From contig NW_005178652.1 in assembly GCF_000350225.1 (NCBI RefSeq), positions 209,691 to 273,690 on the forward strand: 64,000 nt of DNA. Reading direction: 5' to 3'. A model generated the notes under the pieces. It was given only the letters and a program-made list of their open reading frames with translations, was not told the DNA's origin and ran no database searches. How positions within the stretch are numbered: the stretch's first letter is position 1; every line of letters starts with the position of its first letter. The position numbers were made by a program, and so were the translations under genes. Below, one piece after another: positions 55,490 through 64,000 of this stretch. The DNA comes from Chondrus crispus. Its lineage: Eukaryota > Rhodophyta > Florideophyceae > Gigartinales > Gigartinaceae.

Positions 55490-57376
55490 GTGCAGATTGC
55501 AAAAGCTTTTGATTTAACCCCGCAACAAAGAAAGCCGAAACGGGAAGGCTCGGCCATGAAGCGAGCTGCACGGGTGCTGTTGTACCATGCGGTGGTGGTT
55601 TTGTTTTTATGGTCTGTGTTTCATTTTAGCCTACCACCACTCGGGGACCATATTGCAATGGCCTCACTTGGATCGCGGTTTTGCTGGCTTCCGAATTCTA
55701 TATATATCTGCGATGAAAACCCTACTAACGATGGACCAGCAGGGTTGCTAGGAACGTTTGGCATTGCGTCGACCTTTCTAACAAATTTCGTTCATATTCT
55801 GCGATGGGTATCGCTTCTGGCTTTGCCGGCAATGATTTTGAACTGTCAGGCAAGTGGGGTTTCCGCGAGCGATCTGGAAACGTCTGCCAACAATCTCCGA
55901 AATGATGCAGCAAGGAAAAGTTGTTGACGAAGAAGCAGGTGTGCAAGAGATTGGTTTGGTAGCGGATACGACGGACAAGACAAATAAGACGGACAAGACG
56001 AAGCTAGACCTGTACTTCACGTTGTACTTTCAATATGTAACTAGGGGAGATAACGCGAGACTAGCGAGGGAAATTCGAAGAGGGCGGCAGCAGTGTTTAA
56101 GAGGAGCGGGATCCCTGGACGGATATGGAGGGTCGAGGTGGTAACGGATCAAGGGTTGAATTTGAGCGATGAGATTGACGACCCAGGAGTGTATGAGATT
56201 GTTGTACTCTTTTCGTACGAGGCAGACGGAGGGGCGCTGTGCAAGGCTCGTGCGTTAAATTATGCGATCACGGCGTCGCCAGCAGATGAAATGGACTGGA
56301 TTGTACATCTCGATGAGGACACGCGATTCGATGAGGACACGGTTCGTGCAATTATGCAGCATTGCGGGCGGGAAAGTTACCTTACTTGTGTGGCTAAGGC
56401 ACAGAGGTTGCCACGAATCGGGCAAGGTCCGATTTTTTATGGACGAGGGATGGCAACTTGACAGTAGCGGGCAGCGGAGACGTAGACAATTCGAACTGGG
56501 TGACAACGCCTGCCGACTCGAGACGGGTATCAGACGGCTGTGGGCGTTATCGGATCCAGAATGAGTGTGGGGAGGTGTGGGGAAGTGTGGGTAGTTATGC
56601 ACGGTTCGTTTGTGGTAGCCTGCAATTTCGTGGAGAAGAAGGTGACGTTAGACCACGGGGTTGAAGGGAGCATGGCTGGGGACGCGTTCTTCGGGATGAA
56701 AGCGCGGTCAAGCGGGGTGCGATTAGCATGGATCGGCGCGTTATTGTTCGAGCACAGCACGGTCCCGCTGAAGGAATCCATCAAGCAGCGGGTGCGGTGG
56801 CTCGTGGGCGGGCTGGATGTGGTGAGTAGCACGCCGATCCCGTGGCGGTCGAGCGTCATGATGCGGGTGTTGACGACGCTGTAGGCTGCAATGCCGTTGA
56901 CTTACGCTGCGCTGGCTGTGGGACTGCTGATAGGGTCGGGCAGTACGGGGATGTCGCGGATGAACTGGTACTTCTACGTGCCCCACGCGCAGGAGGCCCC
57001 GCCCCGGCAGGAAGGGCCGGCTCTTATCTACCGGCGACGTGAAGAGGTGAAGGTACCTCAACTTGTCCACGCTCGCCGCCTCCCTCCCCCCGCCACGCAG
57101 GAGCTGCTCCCAGCCGTCCCCGACCCCTGGCTGCTGTGCTACCGTGCGCACTCCCCCCCGGCGACGCCTCGCCGCTCGTGCCGGAGACCGCACCGCCAGC
57201 GTCGAGGCAGGAAAGCGCGCTGGCGTCCCATAGGCTCACGTCGTGCAACTCAGCTCTCCAGCGTGCACTTTTCCATGCGCATCCAAGGGAGACGTGGGCA
57301 AGTTTGTCTGTCATACGGGATGATGACTCGCACGTCATCGGCGAATTATTCTGCAGAATTAGCAATAAATAATTGA
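55490..57376 (+). pseudogene. Egghead-like family 2 glycosyltransferase relic
   Basis: Membrane helices occur at 55550-55850 (VLLYHAVVVLFLWSVF; FVHILRWVSLLALPAMI). Then LDLYFTLYFQYVTRGDN, VEVVTDQGLNL, YEIVV, CKARALNYAI and DWIVHLDEDTRF (the D-x-D region), GQGPIFYGRG, and later HGSFVV, VTLDHGVEGSMAGDAFFGMKA and KQRVRWLVGG (QxxRW). This order fits the egghead/bre-3 type beta-mannosyltransferase branch of GT2. The parts lie in different frames and stops interrupt it, so it is a broken host gene copy. Confidence 0.75.
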
Positions 57377-57414
57377 TTTGTTTCAGAACCGCCTTTAATG
57401 TATAGGTGCATGCC

Positions 57415-57740
57415 TCGCGAGTGGTCCACTACCAGATCATCATGGTGCAGATGTGGCGCGCATAGGAATACAGAAGTGGTCCGTGAAGGGACCAGCACTG
57501 GTCGGGGAAACGGAAATATTGTAAATTGGAAGAGGGACAAATACAATTAATGGTCAATGAATGGAGAAAGGGCTGGCCCGGCAATGGTCCGTCTTGGTCC
57601 ATTAATTTGCGTTAACGGACCAATGAGTTAGGTCTTACCACACTAGGTTGTCATACAACGTTAAATGTAAAACATTACCAGTCATGGACCACTTACGAAC
57701 CATACTAATCGACCAGTAATTGCATTTAACTGACCAATGA
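57415..57740. repeat. Right subterminal TGGTC/GACCA array
   Basis: About eleven TGGTC or GACCA words in 325 bp, mirroring the left array. Confidence 0.75.
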
Positions 57741-57748
57741 TGAAACCT

Positions 57749-57761
57749 ATTTCTGCTAGGG
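57749..57761 (-). repeat. Right terminal inverted repeat of the CACTA element
   Basis: ATTTCTGCTAGGG, the exact complement of 44924-44936. Confidence 0.75.
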
Positions 57762-57766
57762 ATGGT

Positions 57767-58978
57767 AGGTCAGCGGGGCGAAGGGGATTCGAAGGACGGT
57801 TGATGAGGTGAAGTTGAAGGATTGGGTACCGATTTACTTTGAGTCGCCAACTTCTGGCACTACTTATACACTTCTGCAATCCTCTAGAACTCTACTACCA
57901 TGCACTACGACACACATACTACAAATGTATTGGCTCTAACACATGTGCCCGTCTTGCTACTCAGCCAAACTGGCGATGGCCCAACAAACATAACAGAAAA
58001 CCGCCTTACGAATTACCACTGTCATGACGGAGAAATTAGTAAGGCAGTACAACAAAGCACAGCAAAGCACAAATTCCCTTACTATTCCAAATCCAGCGTG
58101 GCACAAATTCGTAAGGCACGTTTACAGCTCACACGTTGCCTTACGAATACAAATCAATCCTGCAAGGACTGTTTACAGCGCACACGTTGCCTTATGAATC
58201 TGAATCTCTCGTGAGGTCCTGTCCACTGTCAATTACAACAGTGCACATTTTGCCTTACGAATTCAAAACTCGCGCAACGGTATCTTTGTGTCTTGCTGTA
58301 CCCGTGCTGCGCTCCATGGACGCTGTAAACCTTTGGCACGTGCCAGGCACCCGCCACCAAGGTTCTACACTTTGTCTGTAAGACTGCAGGCGTACTGTAC
58401 GCGTCCGACAGTGTAATGAGGACATGTGTCCAAGTCATACACGTGTCAGGCGCAGAAAATGAAACATGCTCAGATTGTACTGTAGAGTCCAACCGTGTAC
58501 AGATATCACACGTGTACCCGTTGAAAATCAAACTTGCTCGGCCTGTACTGTAGAGTGGAAACGTGTACAGAATGACACGTGTAAACGTTGAAAATCAAAC
58601 TTGCTCAGCTCGTCACGCCGAGTGTTTTCGATTTTACACGTGTCAAACCTGTCGTTGTGTGTCATGCGTGTCTGCATGTGGTCGTAGAATTACAACACTC
58701 CCCCTCGATCACATGCTTTTACCAGAAGTGGCTACTGCAAGCCCTAGAAGTTCTACAAACTTCTGGAACAAAACTCGCCCAAGTGCTTTTGTCAAGATAT
58801 CTGCAGGCATGGAAGTGGTCGGGCAATGCGACAAAGATATGACGTTTCTCTTAATTGCATCTCGTACATAGTGGTATTTCACATCAACATGTTTGTTACG
58901 ACGGTTGACCGATTCATTCTGTGCAAACGAAATCGTCCCTGCATTGTCACACCGCATCATAATCGTGGGATCAGAATC
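57767..58978 (-). mobile_element. Truncated copia copy: LTR plus pol 3' end
   Basis: It matches 61493-62708 over its whole length with few differences. In minus orientation it holds the RNase H end of pol (about 58978-58709, ending in AVATSGKSM), the polypurine tract GAGGGGGAG (about 58698-58706) and an LTR whose 5' edge is at 58697 (TGTTGTAATTC). The LTR's far edge cannot be fixed because both copies share bases up to 57767. The rest of the element is missing; a fossil. Confidence 0.75.
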
Positions 58979-60060
58979 AAGTCTGAGGACTGATGTTAAA
59001 ATCGAGGTCTGAAAATTTTGCCGCAAAATTCGTGAACCACTAGGCCACAGGCGCTGGCATCTTGGTGTGCCCTTGGGTGCGCTTACTATTTCAACACTCC
59101 CCCTCGACCAAGTGTAGTGCAATGCGCCTGTCGGGCAGAGACCGCGGTCCGATGGTCCAGCAAAAACAACAACAGCAACAAAAAGAAGAACTGCGGATGA
59201 CACAGCGCTACGGAATGTCCGACTCTCCCTTCTCCGTTTAAACGAGCTTGCGACTCGTAGTAGCTCAGATCCGTGATGGGGGGGGGGGGGGGCACAGAGA
59301 AATAGCCCGGCCTGGGATCGGTGTGGTAGAGCCTTGCGAAGAGATCTGCTCGACGAGTGTGGAGTGGGGCGCGTACGTAGGTACCCCGGTTCCACTGGGT
59401 TGTAAGGCCAAAGCTCGTTGAGCTTCTTCGACACTTTGTGACGCGACAAGGCCTTCGACGGGGGCGTCGCAACGCAGCCCGACGGGATGAAATGAAATTA
59501 GCAGCGCTACGTCAACCGTGCCGCCCGATGGCTCGAAACACCTACACCGGTTCGGTTGCAACCGACACCGATGGTACCAACACTGGTTCGTAATACGACG
59601 GAGCCCTTCGAGGGAGACGTCGTTGCAACAGTCTCCGTCGGAAAATGGGTCACAGTAGCAGCGCTACGTCAACTGTGTCGCCCGATGGCTCGAAACACCT
59701 ACACCGGTTCGGTCGCAACCGAGGCCGATGGCACCAACACAAGATAGGGGGAAAATAGGTAGAATTAGAGATAGAAAGGGATAAGGAAGTAAAGGAAAGA
59801 GAAAAGAGAACCCCCGAGCGATAGAGGATGCCGTAGGCTTAGGTAAAAGGGAGCGTCTTGGTAGAGACGGACTTCAACCAAGGCGACATTCAACTACGGC
59901 AACTCGGGTTACCTTTACTGACTTGGTGGTCAGAGGGCTAGGGTATATATCGCCCCGCCGGAGCCAGTACAGTAACTCGCAGCGCTAGATCCTAGATCTA
60001 ATCTAGTGTCAGCAAAATTAATGCCAACTAATTAACTAAATAAAATAAAATAATTAAAAA
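58979..60060. mobile_element. Mosaic of LTR-retrotransposon ends
   Basis: A second copia-type polypurine tract and LTR start (TGTTGAAATAG, edge at 59097, minus) abut the truncated copy. A G15 run lies at 59278-59292. Two direct copies of an about 90-bp unit (59490-59583 and 59656-59740, CGCCCGATGGCTCGAAACAC core) follow. Then come a purine-rich tract at about 59747-59810 and a TATATAT box near 59945 in an LTR-like plus-strand stretch. No intact element can be delimited. Confidence 0.4.
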
Positions 60061-60578
60061 TCAAAACTGTGCAATTATTCACACGTGTGTCCCCCCAACC
60101 CGGACTACTTACCATATCCAAATCCAAATATTTTCCTTTCTTTTCACCCCCCCGTAGAGCCCATTATTGCACTACATATACCCCTCCTGAGCGCCCTTGC
60201 GCAGCGCCCTTTGCTACAGAATCTCCCGAGTCCTTCATCCTTTTTCGACCGACTGTCATAGCCGCAGCAAGGGCAAGACGAACCTCACGTTTCCTCGTAT
60301 TTCCCAACTCGTCTCCCGGTATCACTGTCTTCACCCATTGCGCACTCAAAAGTTGTCCCTTCCGCTCCTCCACACATAGCAAGCAAGCCTCCTGTTCGTC
60401 GGTAAACTTCCTTCTCTTGTGTCCTAGCATGCGTCCCGGGCTGCTGGCTGGGATGCAGAGGGTCCTTCGTAGCACGTTGTGGTCCTCGTAGTTCTTGTCA
60501 TCTTACGAACACGTCCCGCAATAAATTAGACGTCTCGTACTGCCCTCGCTGTTCTTTGCTGTTAAGCGATTGTCAAAA
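60061..60578. other. Gene-flanking stretch with no secure gene
   Basis: A minus-strand frame (about 60475-60164) reads HKRRKFTDEQEACLLCVEERKG..., basic and helical, but begins without ATG and matches no family I recognise. It could be a small gene fragment. Confidence 0.3.
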
Positions 60579-61460
60579 CTAAACGTTCAAGTTCATCGTC
60601 CTTATGAGTTGAACTTCGGTGTTACGAGCGTGCGTGCGCAATGAAAACATTTTCAACTTAGCAACGTCGTCCACATACCACAGCCATCTTTGGAAGCGAT
60701 TTAGTTTCGCCCATACATGTGCTTCAACATGAAGACGAACCATGGCATCTGATGGCTTCGGGAACCACCGTCTGTTTACAGCGTCAGCGTAAATCAGCTG
60801 TCTATCCGAGTCTCGTTCTGTCGTTGCTCCCCAAGGATCCTCTTTTTCTGGCCCTAAAGCCATAAGTGAAACAGCCGTCGCGACTCTTTCTCTTCTCAGG
60901 CGTAGAACACGTACGGTGCCGGGGGGAAGCGTTCTCACCAATGCTGGCCCGAGGCCAAATGCCATTGGCAGATGCCCTGTGTAGACAAGACGCTTAGCAC
61001 TGTGTCGCTTAAGCAACTGGGTGTAAAACGGAAACTTCACTCGCGTGATATATTGTTCAGCTTTAACTCTGAATTGGGCTTTATCTGCACAAACAACCAG
61101 TCTTCGGTAGTCTCTGTGGACAACGAGTTTGGTTCGGGCCCTGAGGTGCTCTTCTTCATGCGTTACGTACACTGGGACAGCAGGGTTCGGCTTCGGTTTC
61201 AAGAAGCGAGATAGATGTTGGGTACCAAAGCGACCGATGCCAAAAACGAAAACATAACAAGGAGATTTTAGGTCCCCGCATCTGTCTGTTGAAGAAATGG
61301 GACTTTTCAGATTCTGTGCTATTGGAGAGTCGGGACAGTTTCTCGTTGCTTTTCTCCCCAACGATGCGGTGAAACCCAAAAGAAAGCCAACAACAACACC
61401 CACCCCGATCAAGATACCGGCTTGGACTTCTAAGCTGAGGTTTCGCACTGCTTTTAGCAA
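60579..61460 (-). CDS. Type II membrane sulfotransferase-like protein
   Basis: About 293 residues. Residues 12-36 form one membrane helix (AGILIGVGVVVGFLLGF), followed by a lumenal region with VFVFGIGRFGTQHLSRFL, which resembles the PAPS 5'-phosphosulfate loop, and VRVLRLRRERVATAVSL, which resembles the 3'-phosphate-binding strand and helix. A Golgi sulfotransferase acting on cell-wall galactans would suit a red alga; this is inference. The open frame has no ATG: it begins with TTG, and upstream codons run into the duplicated block at 61493 before meeting a stop near 61560. The original 5' end may have been displaced or may lie in another exon. Confidence 0.5.
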   Translation of the reverse strand: MLKAVRNLSLEVQAGILIGVGVVVGFLLGFTASLGRKATRNCPDSPIAQNLKSPISSTDRCGDLKSPCYVFVFGIGRFGTQHLSRFLKPKPNPAVPVYVTHEEEHLRARTKLVVHRDYRRLVVCADKAQFRVKAEQYITRVKFPFYTQLLKRHSAKRLVYTGHLPMAFGLGPALVRTLPPGTVRVLRLRRERVATAVSLMALGPEKEDPWGATTERDSDRQLIYADAVNRRWFPKPSDAMVRLHVEAHVWAKLNRFQRWLWYVDDVAKLKMFSLRTHARNTEVQLIRTMNLNV

Positions 61461-61492
61461 ACGGCGGCGAATAATAGCTTTTGAATACTGGA

Positions 61493-64000
61493 AGGTCAGC
61501 GGGGCAAAGGGAAATCGAAGGACGGTTGATGAGGTGAAGTTGAAGGATTGGGTACCGATTTACTTTGAGTCGCCAACTTCTGGCACTACTTATACACTTC
61601 TGCAATCTTCTAGAACTCTACTACCAAACACTACGACACACATACTACAAATGTATTGGCTCTAACACATGTACCCGTCTTGCTACTCAGCCAAACTGGC
61701 GATGGCCCAACAAACAGAACAGAAAACCGCCTTACGAATTACCACTGTTATGACGGAGAAATTAGTAAGGCAGTACAACAAAGCACAGCAAAGCACAAAT
61801 TCCCTTACTATTCCAAATCCAGCGTGGCACAAATTCGTAAGGCACGTTCACAGCTCACACGTTGCCTTACGAATTCAAATCAATCCTGCAAGGACTGTTC
61901 ACTGCGCACACGTTGCCTTATGAATCTGAATCTCTCGTGAGGTCCTGTCCACTGTCAATTACAACAGTGCACATTTTGCCTTACGAATTCAAAACTCGCG
62001 CAACGGTATCGCTGTGTCCTGCTGTACCCGTGCTGCACTCCATGGACGCTGTAAACCTTTGGCACGTGCCAGGCACCCGCCACCAAGGTTCTACACTTTG
62101 TCTGTAAGACTGCAGGCGTACTGTACGCGTCCGACAGTGTAATGAGGACATGTGTCCAGGTCATACACGTGGCGGGCGAAGAAAAATGAAACATGCTCAG
62201 ATTGTACTGTACACCGCAACCGTGTACATATTTCACACGTGTACATGTTGAAAACCAAACTTGCTCCTGAAGTACTGTAGAGTGCAACCGTGTACAGAAA
62301 TCACACGTGTACACGTTGAAAATCAAACTTGCTCAGCTCGTCACGATGAGTGTTTTCGATTTTACACGTGTCATACCTGTCGTCGTGTGTCATGCATATC
62401 AGCATGTGGTCGTAGAATTACAACACTCCCCCTCGATCACATGCTTTTACCAGAAGTAGCTACTGCAAGCCCTAGAAGTTCTACAAACTTCTGGAACAGA
62501 ACTCGCCCAAGTGCTTTCGTCAGGATATCTGCAGGCATGGAAGTGGTCGGGCAATGTGATAAAGAAATGACGTTTCTCTTAATTGCATCTCGTACATAGT
62601 GGTATTTCACATCAACATGTTTGTTACGACGGTTGACCGATTCATTCTGTGCATACCAAAACGTCCCTGCATTGTCACACCCCATCACAATCGTGGGATC
62701 AGAATCAAGTCCAAGAACATCAGCAACCACTTGACGCAACCAAGTCGCCTCCTTACACGCTTCACATAGTGCAATGTACTCAGCTTCACACGTCGAAGTT
62801 GCAACCACAGTCTGTTTCCGGGAACTCCAACTGATCGCTCCACCGCAGAACTTGAAAACATATCCGCTGGTCGACTTGCGAGAGTCTGAACAACCGGCCC
62901 AGTCAGCATCACTGAAGCCGAACAACTCCGGCGATTTAGATTTATTGTCAAACACGATTCCTAAGTTTCGAGTCCCTTGCACGTATCGCATTACCCGTTT
63001 CACACCTTCCCAGTGTGACTCACATGGGTTGGCAGAATGTTGAGAAAGCTTTCCAATCGCATATGCCAAGTCTGGACGAGTGCCAACCATCAAGTACATC
63101 AGGGATCCCACTGCCTCACGATACGGTACATTTGTTTCGGGGTCGTTTTCGGTTGAAATCGTGGTTGTGTGACCTTGTTCCATTGGAGTCAGAGAGGGGT
63201 TACACGTTGACATTCGAAAACGCTCAAGCACTTTTGATGCATACTTAGTTTGAGTGAGACTCAACGTCTTGGCGGTGGGATCCCTTTGAATTTCAAGACC
63301 AATGCAGACTTTTGCTTCACCAAGGTCTTTCATCTCAAACCGTTTATTAAGCTCCCCCTTCATCCATTTGATGGCATCGATATCACTACCGGCGAGTAAC
63401 AAGTCATCGACATAAAGTGCAATCAGCATGATAGTGTTACCGATGCGTTTAATGTAGAGACAAGGATCACTACGCGAAGTCTCGAATCCCAATTCACCAA
63501 TTAAGAAATCATCCACTTTGGCATGCCATTGACGATGTGCTTGTTTAAGACCGTAAAGTGCTTTCAAAAGTTTACACACGTGGTCACTTTTGCTTTTGTC
63601 AATGCACCCTTCGGGTTGCTTCATGTAGATGTTTTCATCCAAGTCGCCGTTCAAAAACGCAGTCACGACATCCATCTGATGAAGTTCGAGGTCGTAATGA
63701 GCAACTAAGGCAAGAAGTAGACGAATAGTGGTAAACTTTATGACAGGGGCATATGTCTCAGTATAGTCAAGACCTTGCACTTGCTGGAATCCACGAGCAA
63801 CAAGTCTGGCTTTTGCACTTTCAACTATATTGCCATTTGCATCAGGCAGTTGCTTGACATTGAAAACCCATCTACATGTCAAGATGTTTGACGCGTCAGA
63901 TCGAGGAACAAGTTTCCAAGTCCGATTCTTGGTCTGCGAGGCAAGTTCTTTGTCAATGCCGGTCTGCCAAAATGCAGCTCTAGGACCGTTGGTTGCCTGG
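61493..64000 (-). mobile_element. Ty1/copia retrotransposon, 3' half, continuing past the window
   Basis: Minus-orientation copia element with pol, polypurine tract (62426-62434) and a 3' LTR whose 5' edge is at 62425. The LTR extends left to an unfixed point at or after 61493. The visible coding part has no break. Its 3' end is duplicated at 57767-58978. Confidence 0.85.
62437..64000 (-). CDS. copia pol, reverse transcriptase and RNase H (partial)
   Basis: The frame is open from the window end to 62437. It holds RT (WVFNVKQLPDANGN, ARLVARGFQQ, YVDDLLLAG) and RNase H (FSDADWAGCSDSRKSTSGY, CEAEYIA, DVKYHYVRD, ADILTKALG). The remainder (integrase, protease, gag) would lie beyond 64000. Confidence 0.93.
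   Translation of the reverse strand, partial: QATNGPRAAFWQTGIDKELASQTKNRTWKLVPRSDASNILTCRWVFNVKQLPDANGNIVESAKARLVARGFQQVQGLDYTETYAPVIKFTTIRLLLALVAHYDLELHQMDVVTAFLNGDLDENIYMKQPEGCIDKSKSDHVCKLLKALYGLKQAHRQWHAKVDDFLIGELGFETSRSDPCLYIKRIGNTIMLIALYVDDLLLAGSDIDAIKWMKGELNKRFEMKDLGEAKVCIGLEIQRDPTAKTLSLTQTKYASKVLERFRMSTCNPSLTPMEQGHTTTISTENDPETNVPYREAVGSLMYLMVGTRPDLAYAIGKLSQHSANPCESHWEGVKRVMRYVQGTRNLGIVFDNKSKSPELFGFSDADWAGCSDSRKSTSGYVFKFCGGAISWSSRKQTVVATSTCEAEYIALCEACKEATWLRQVVADVLGLDSDPTIVMGCDNAGTFWYAQNESVNRRNKHVDVKYHYVRDAIKRNVISLSHCPTTSMPADILTKALGRVLFQKFVELLGLAVATSGKSM

Larger units (their letters stand above)
44924..57761. mobile_element. 12.8-kb CACTA-type (EnSpm-like) transposon carrying host gene relics
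   Basis: Matching inverted ends CCCTAGCAGAAAT lie at 44924-44936 and 57749-57761, and AT flanks both (44922-44923, 57762-57763). Inside each end about 300 bp is studded with TGGTC/GACCA words, as expected for CACTA subterminal transposase sites. The centre holds a decayed Tnp2-type transposase and a divergent accessory gene. Flanking them are fragments of at least four host genes in both orientations. The alternative is that two unrelated elements share these ends by chance; the arrays at both ends argue against that. Confidence 0.75.

Noticed and set aside
44772-57770. GGTA on both sides as target duplication of the solo LTR at 44777
   Set aside because: The match is four bases and would need an extra base at each LTR end; too weak to claim.
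59020-59090. tRNA-like box A (TGGCCTAGTGG) suggesting a SINE or tRNA
   Set aside because: No acceptable box B, cloverleaf or poly-T follows; it lies in LTR sequence.

Overview
This window is nuclear DNA of a eukaryote, crowded with mobile elements. The host genes present are a sulfotransferase-like protein, relics of a plastid-type CNNM/CorC membrane protein and of a trehalose-phosphate synthase/phosphatase, and small secreted peptides. Together with nested Ty1/copia and Ty3/gypsy elements and few introns, these fit a multicellular red alga, perhaps a Chondrus-like florideophyte. That assignment is inference; no ribosomal or organelle marker is present.

Layout. 1-801: 3' end of a decayed copia element. 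866-7608: Ty3/gypsy element on the minus strand that carries, antisense and between pol and its 3' LTR, a 403-codon gene whose first 26 residues after Met copy the histone H3 tail. 7609-8635 and 14866-16066: one host segment split by a young, apparently whole copia element (8636-14860). The same segment stands unsplit at 38775-40911 and gives the exact empty site. 16249-16464: secreted six-cysteine peptide gene; its inverted paralogue lies at 42526-42750 inside an inverted copy of the neighbourhood (about 40985-44776). 18876-19342 and 15273-15376: two members of a TA-flanked MITE family. 19709-24209: broken copia element. 26057-28337: pogo-like DNA transposon. 28341-29205: foldback element with about 250-bp terminal inverted repeats. 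29268-36399: nearly whole copia element with identical LTRs and a long GC-rich leader.

44924-57761 reads as one 12.8-kb CACTA-type DNA transposon. It has matching 13-bp ends, TGGTC/GACCA arrays inside both ends, a decayed Tnp2-type transposase and an accessory gene in the middle. Relics of at least four unrelated host genes lie to the sides: short-chain dehydrogenase, CNNM/CorC, TPS/TPP and an egghead-like family 2 glycosyltransferase. To its right are duplicated copia LTR and pol ends, a sulfotransferase-like gene (60579-61460) whose 5' end meets the duplicated block, and the 3' half of another copia element running off the window.

The three observations most worth follow-up are the H3-tail mimic fused to a peptidase-like protein inside a retrotransposon, the gene-capturing CACTA transposon, and the secreted peptide pair whose signal peptide and UTRs are conserved while the mature part has diverged around fixed cysteines. 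They are separate systems that share a repeat-rich region. No operons, CRISPR arrays or convincing tRNA or rRNA genes were seen.
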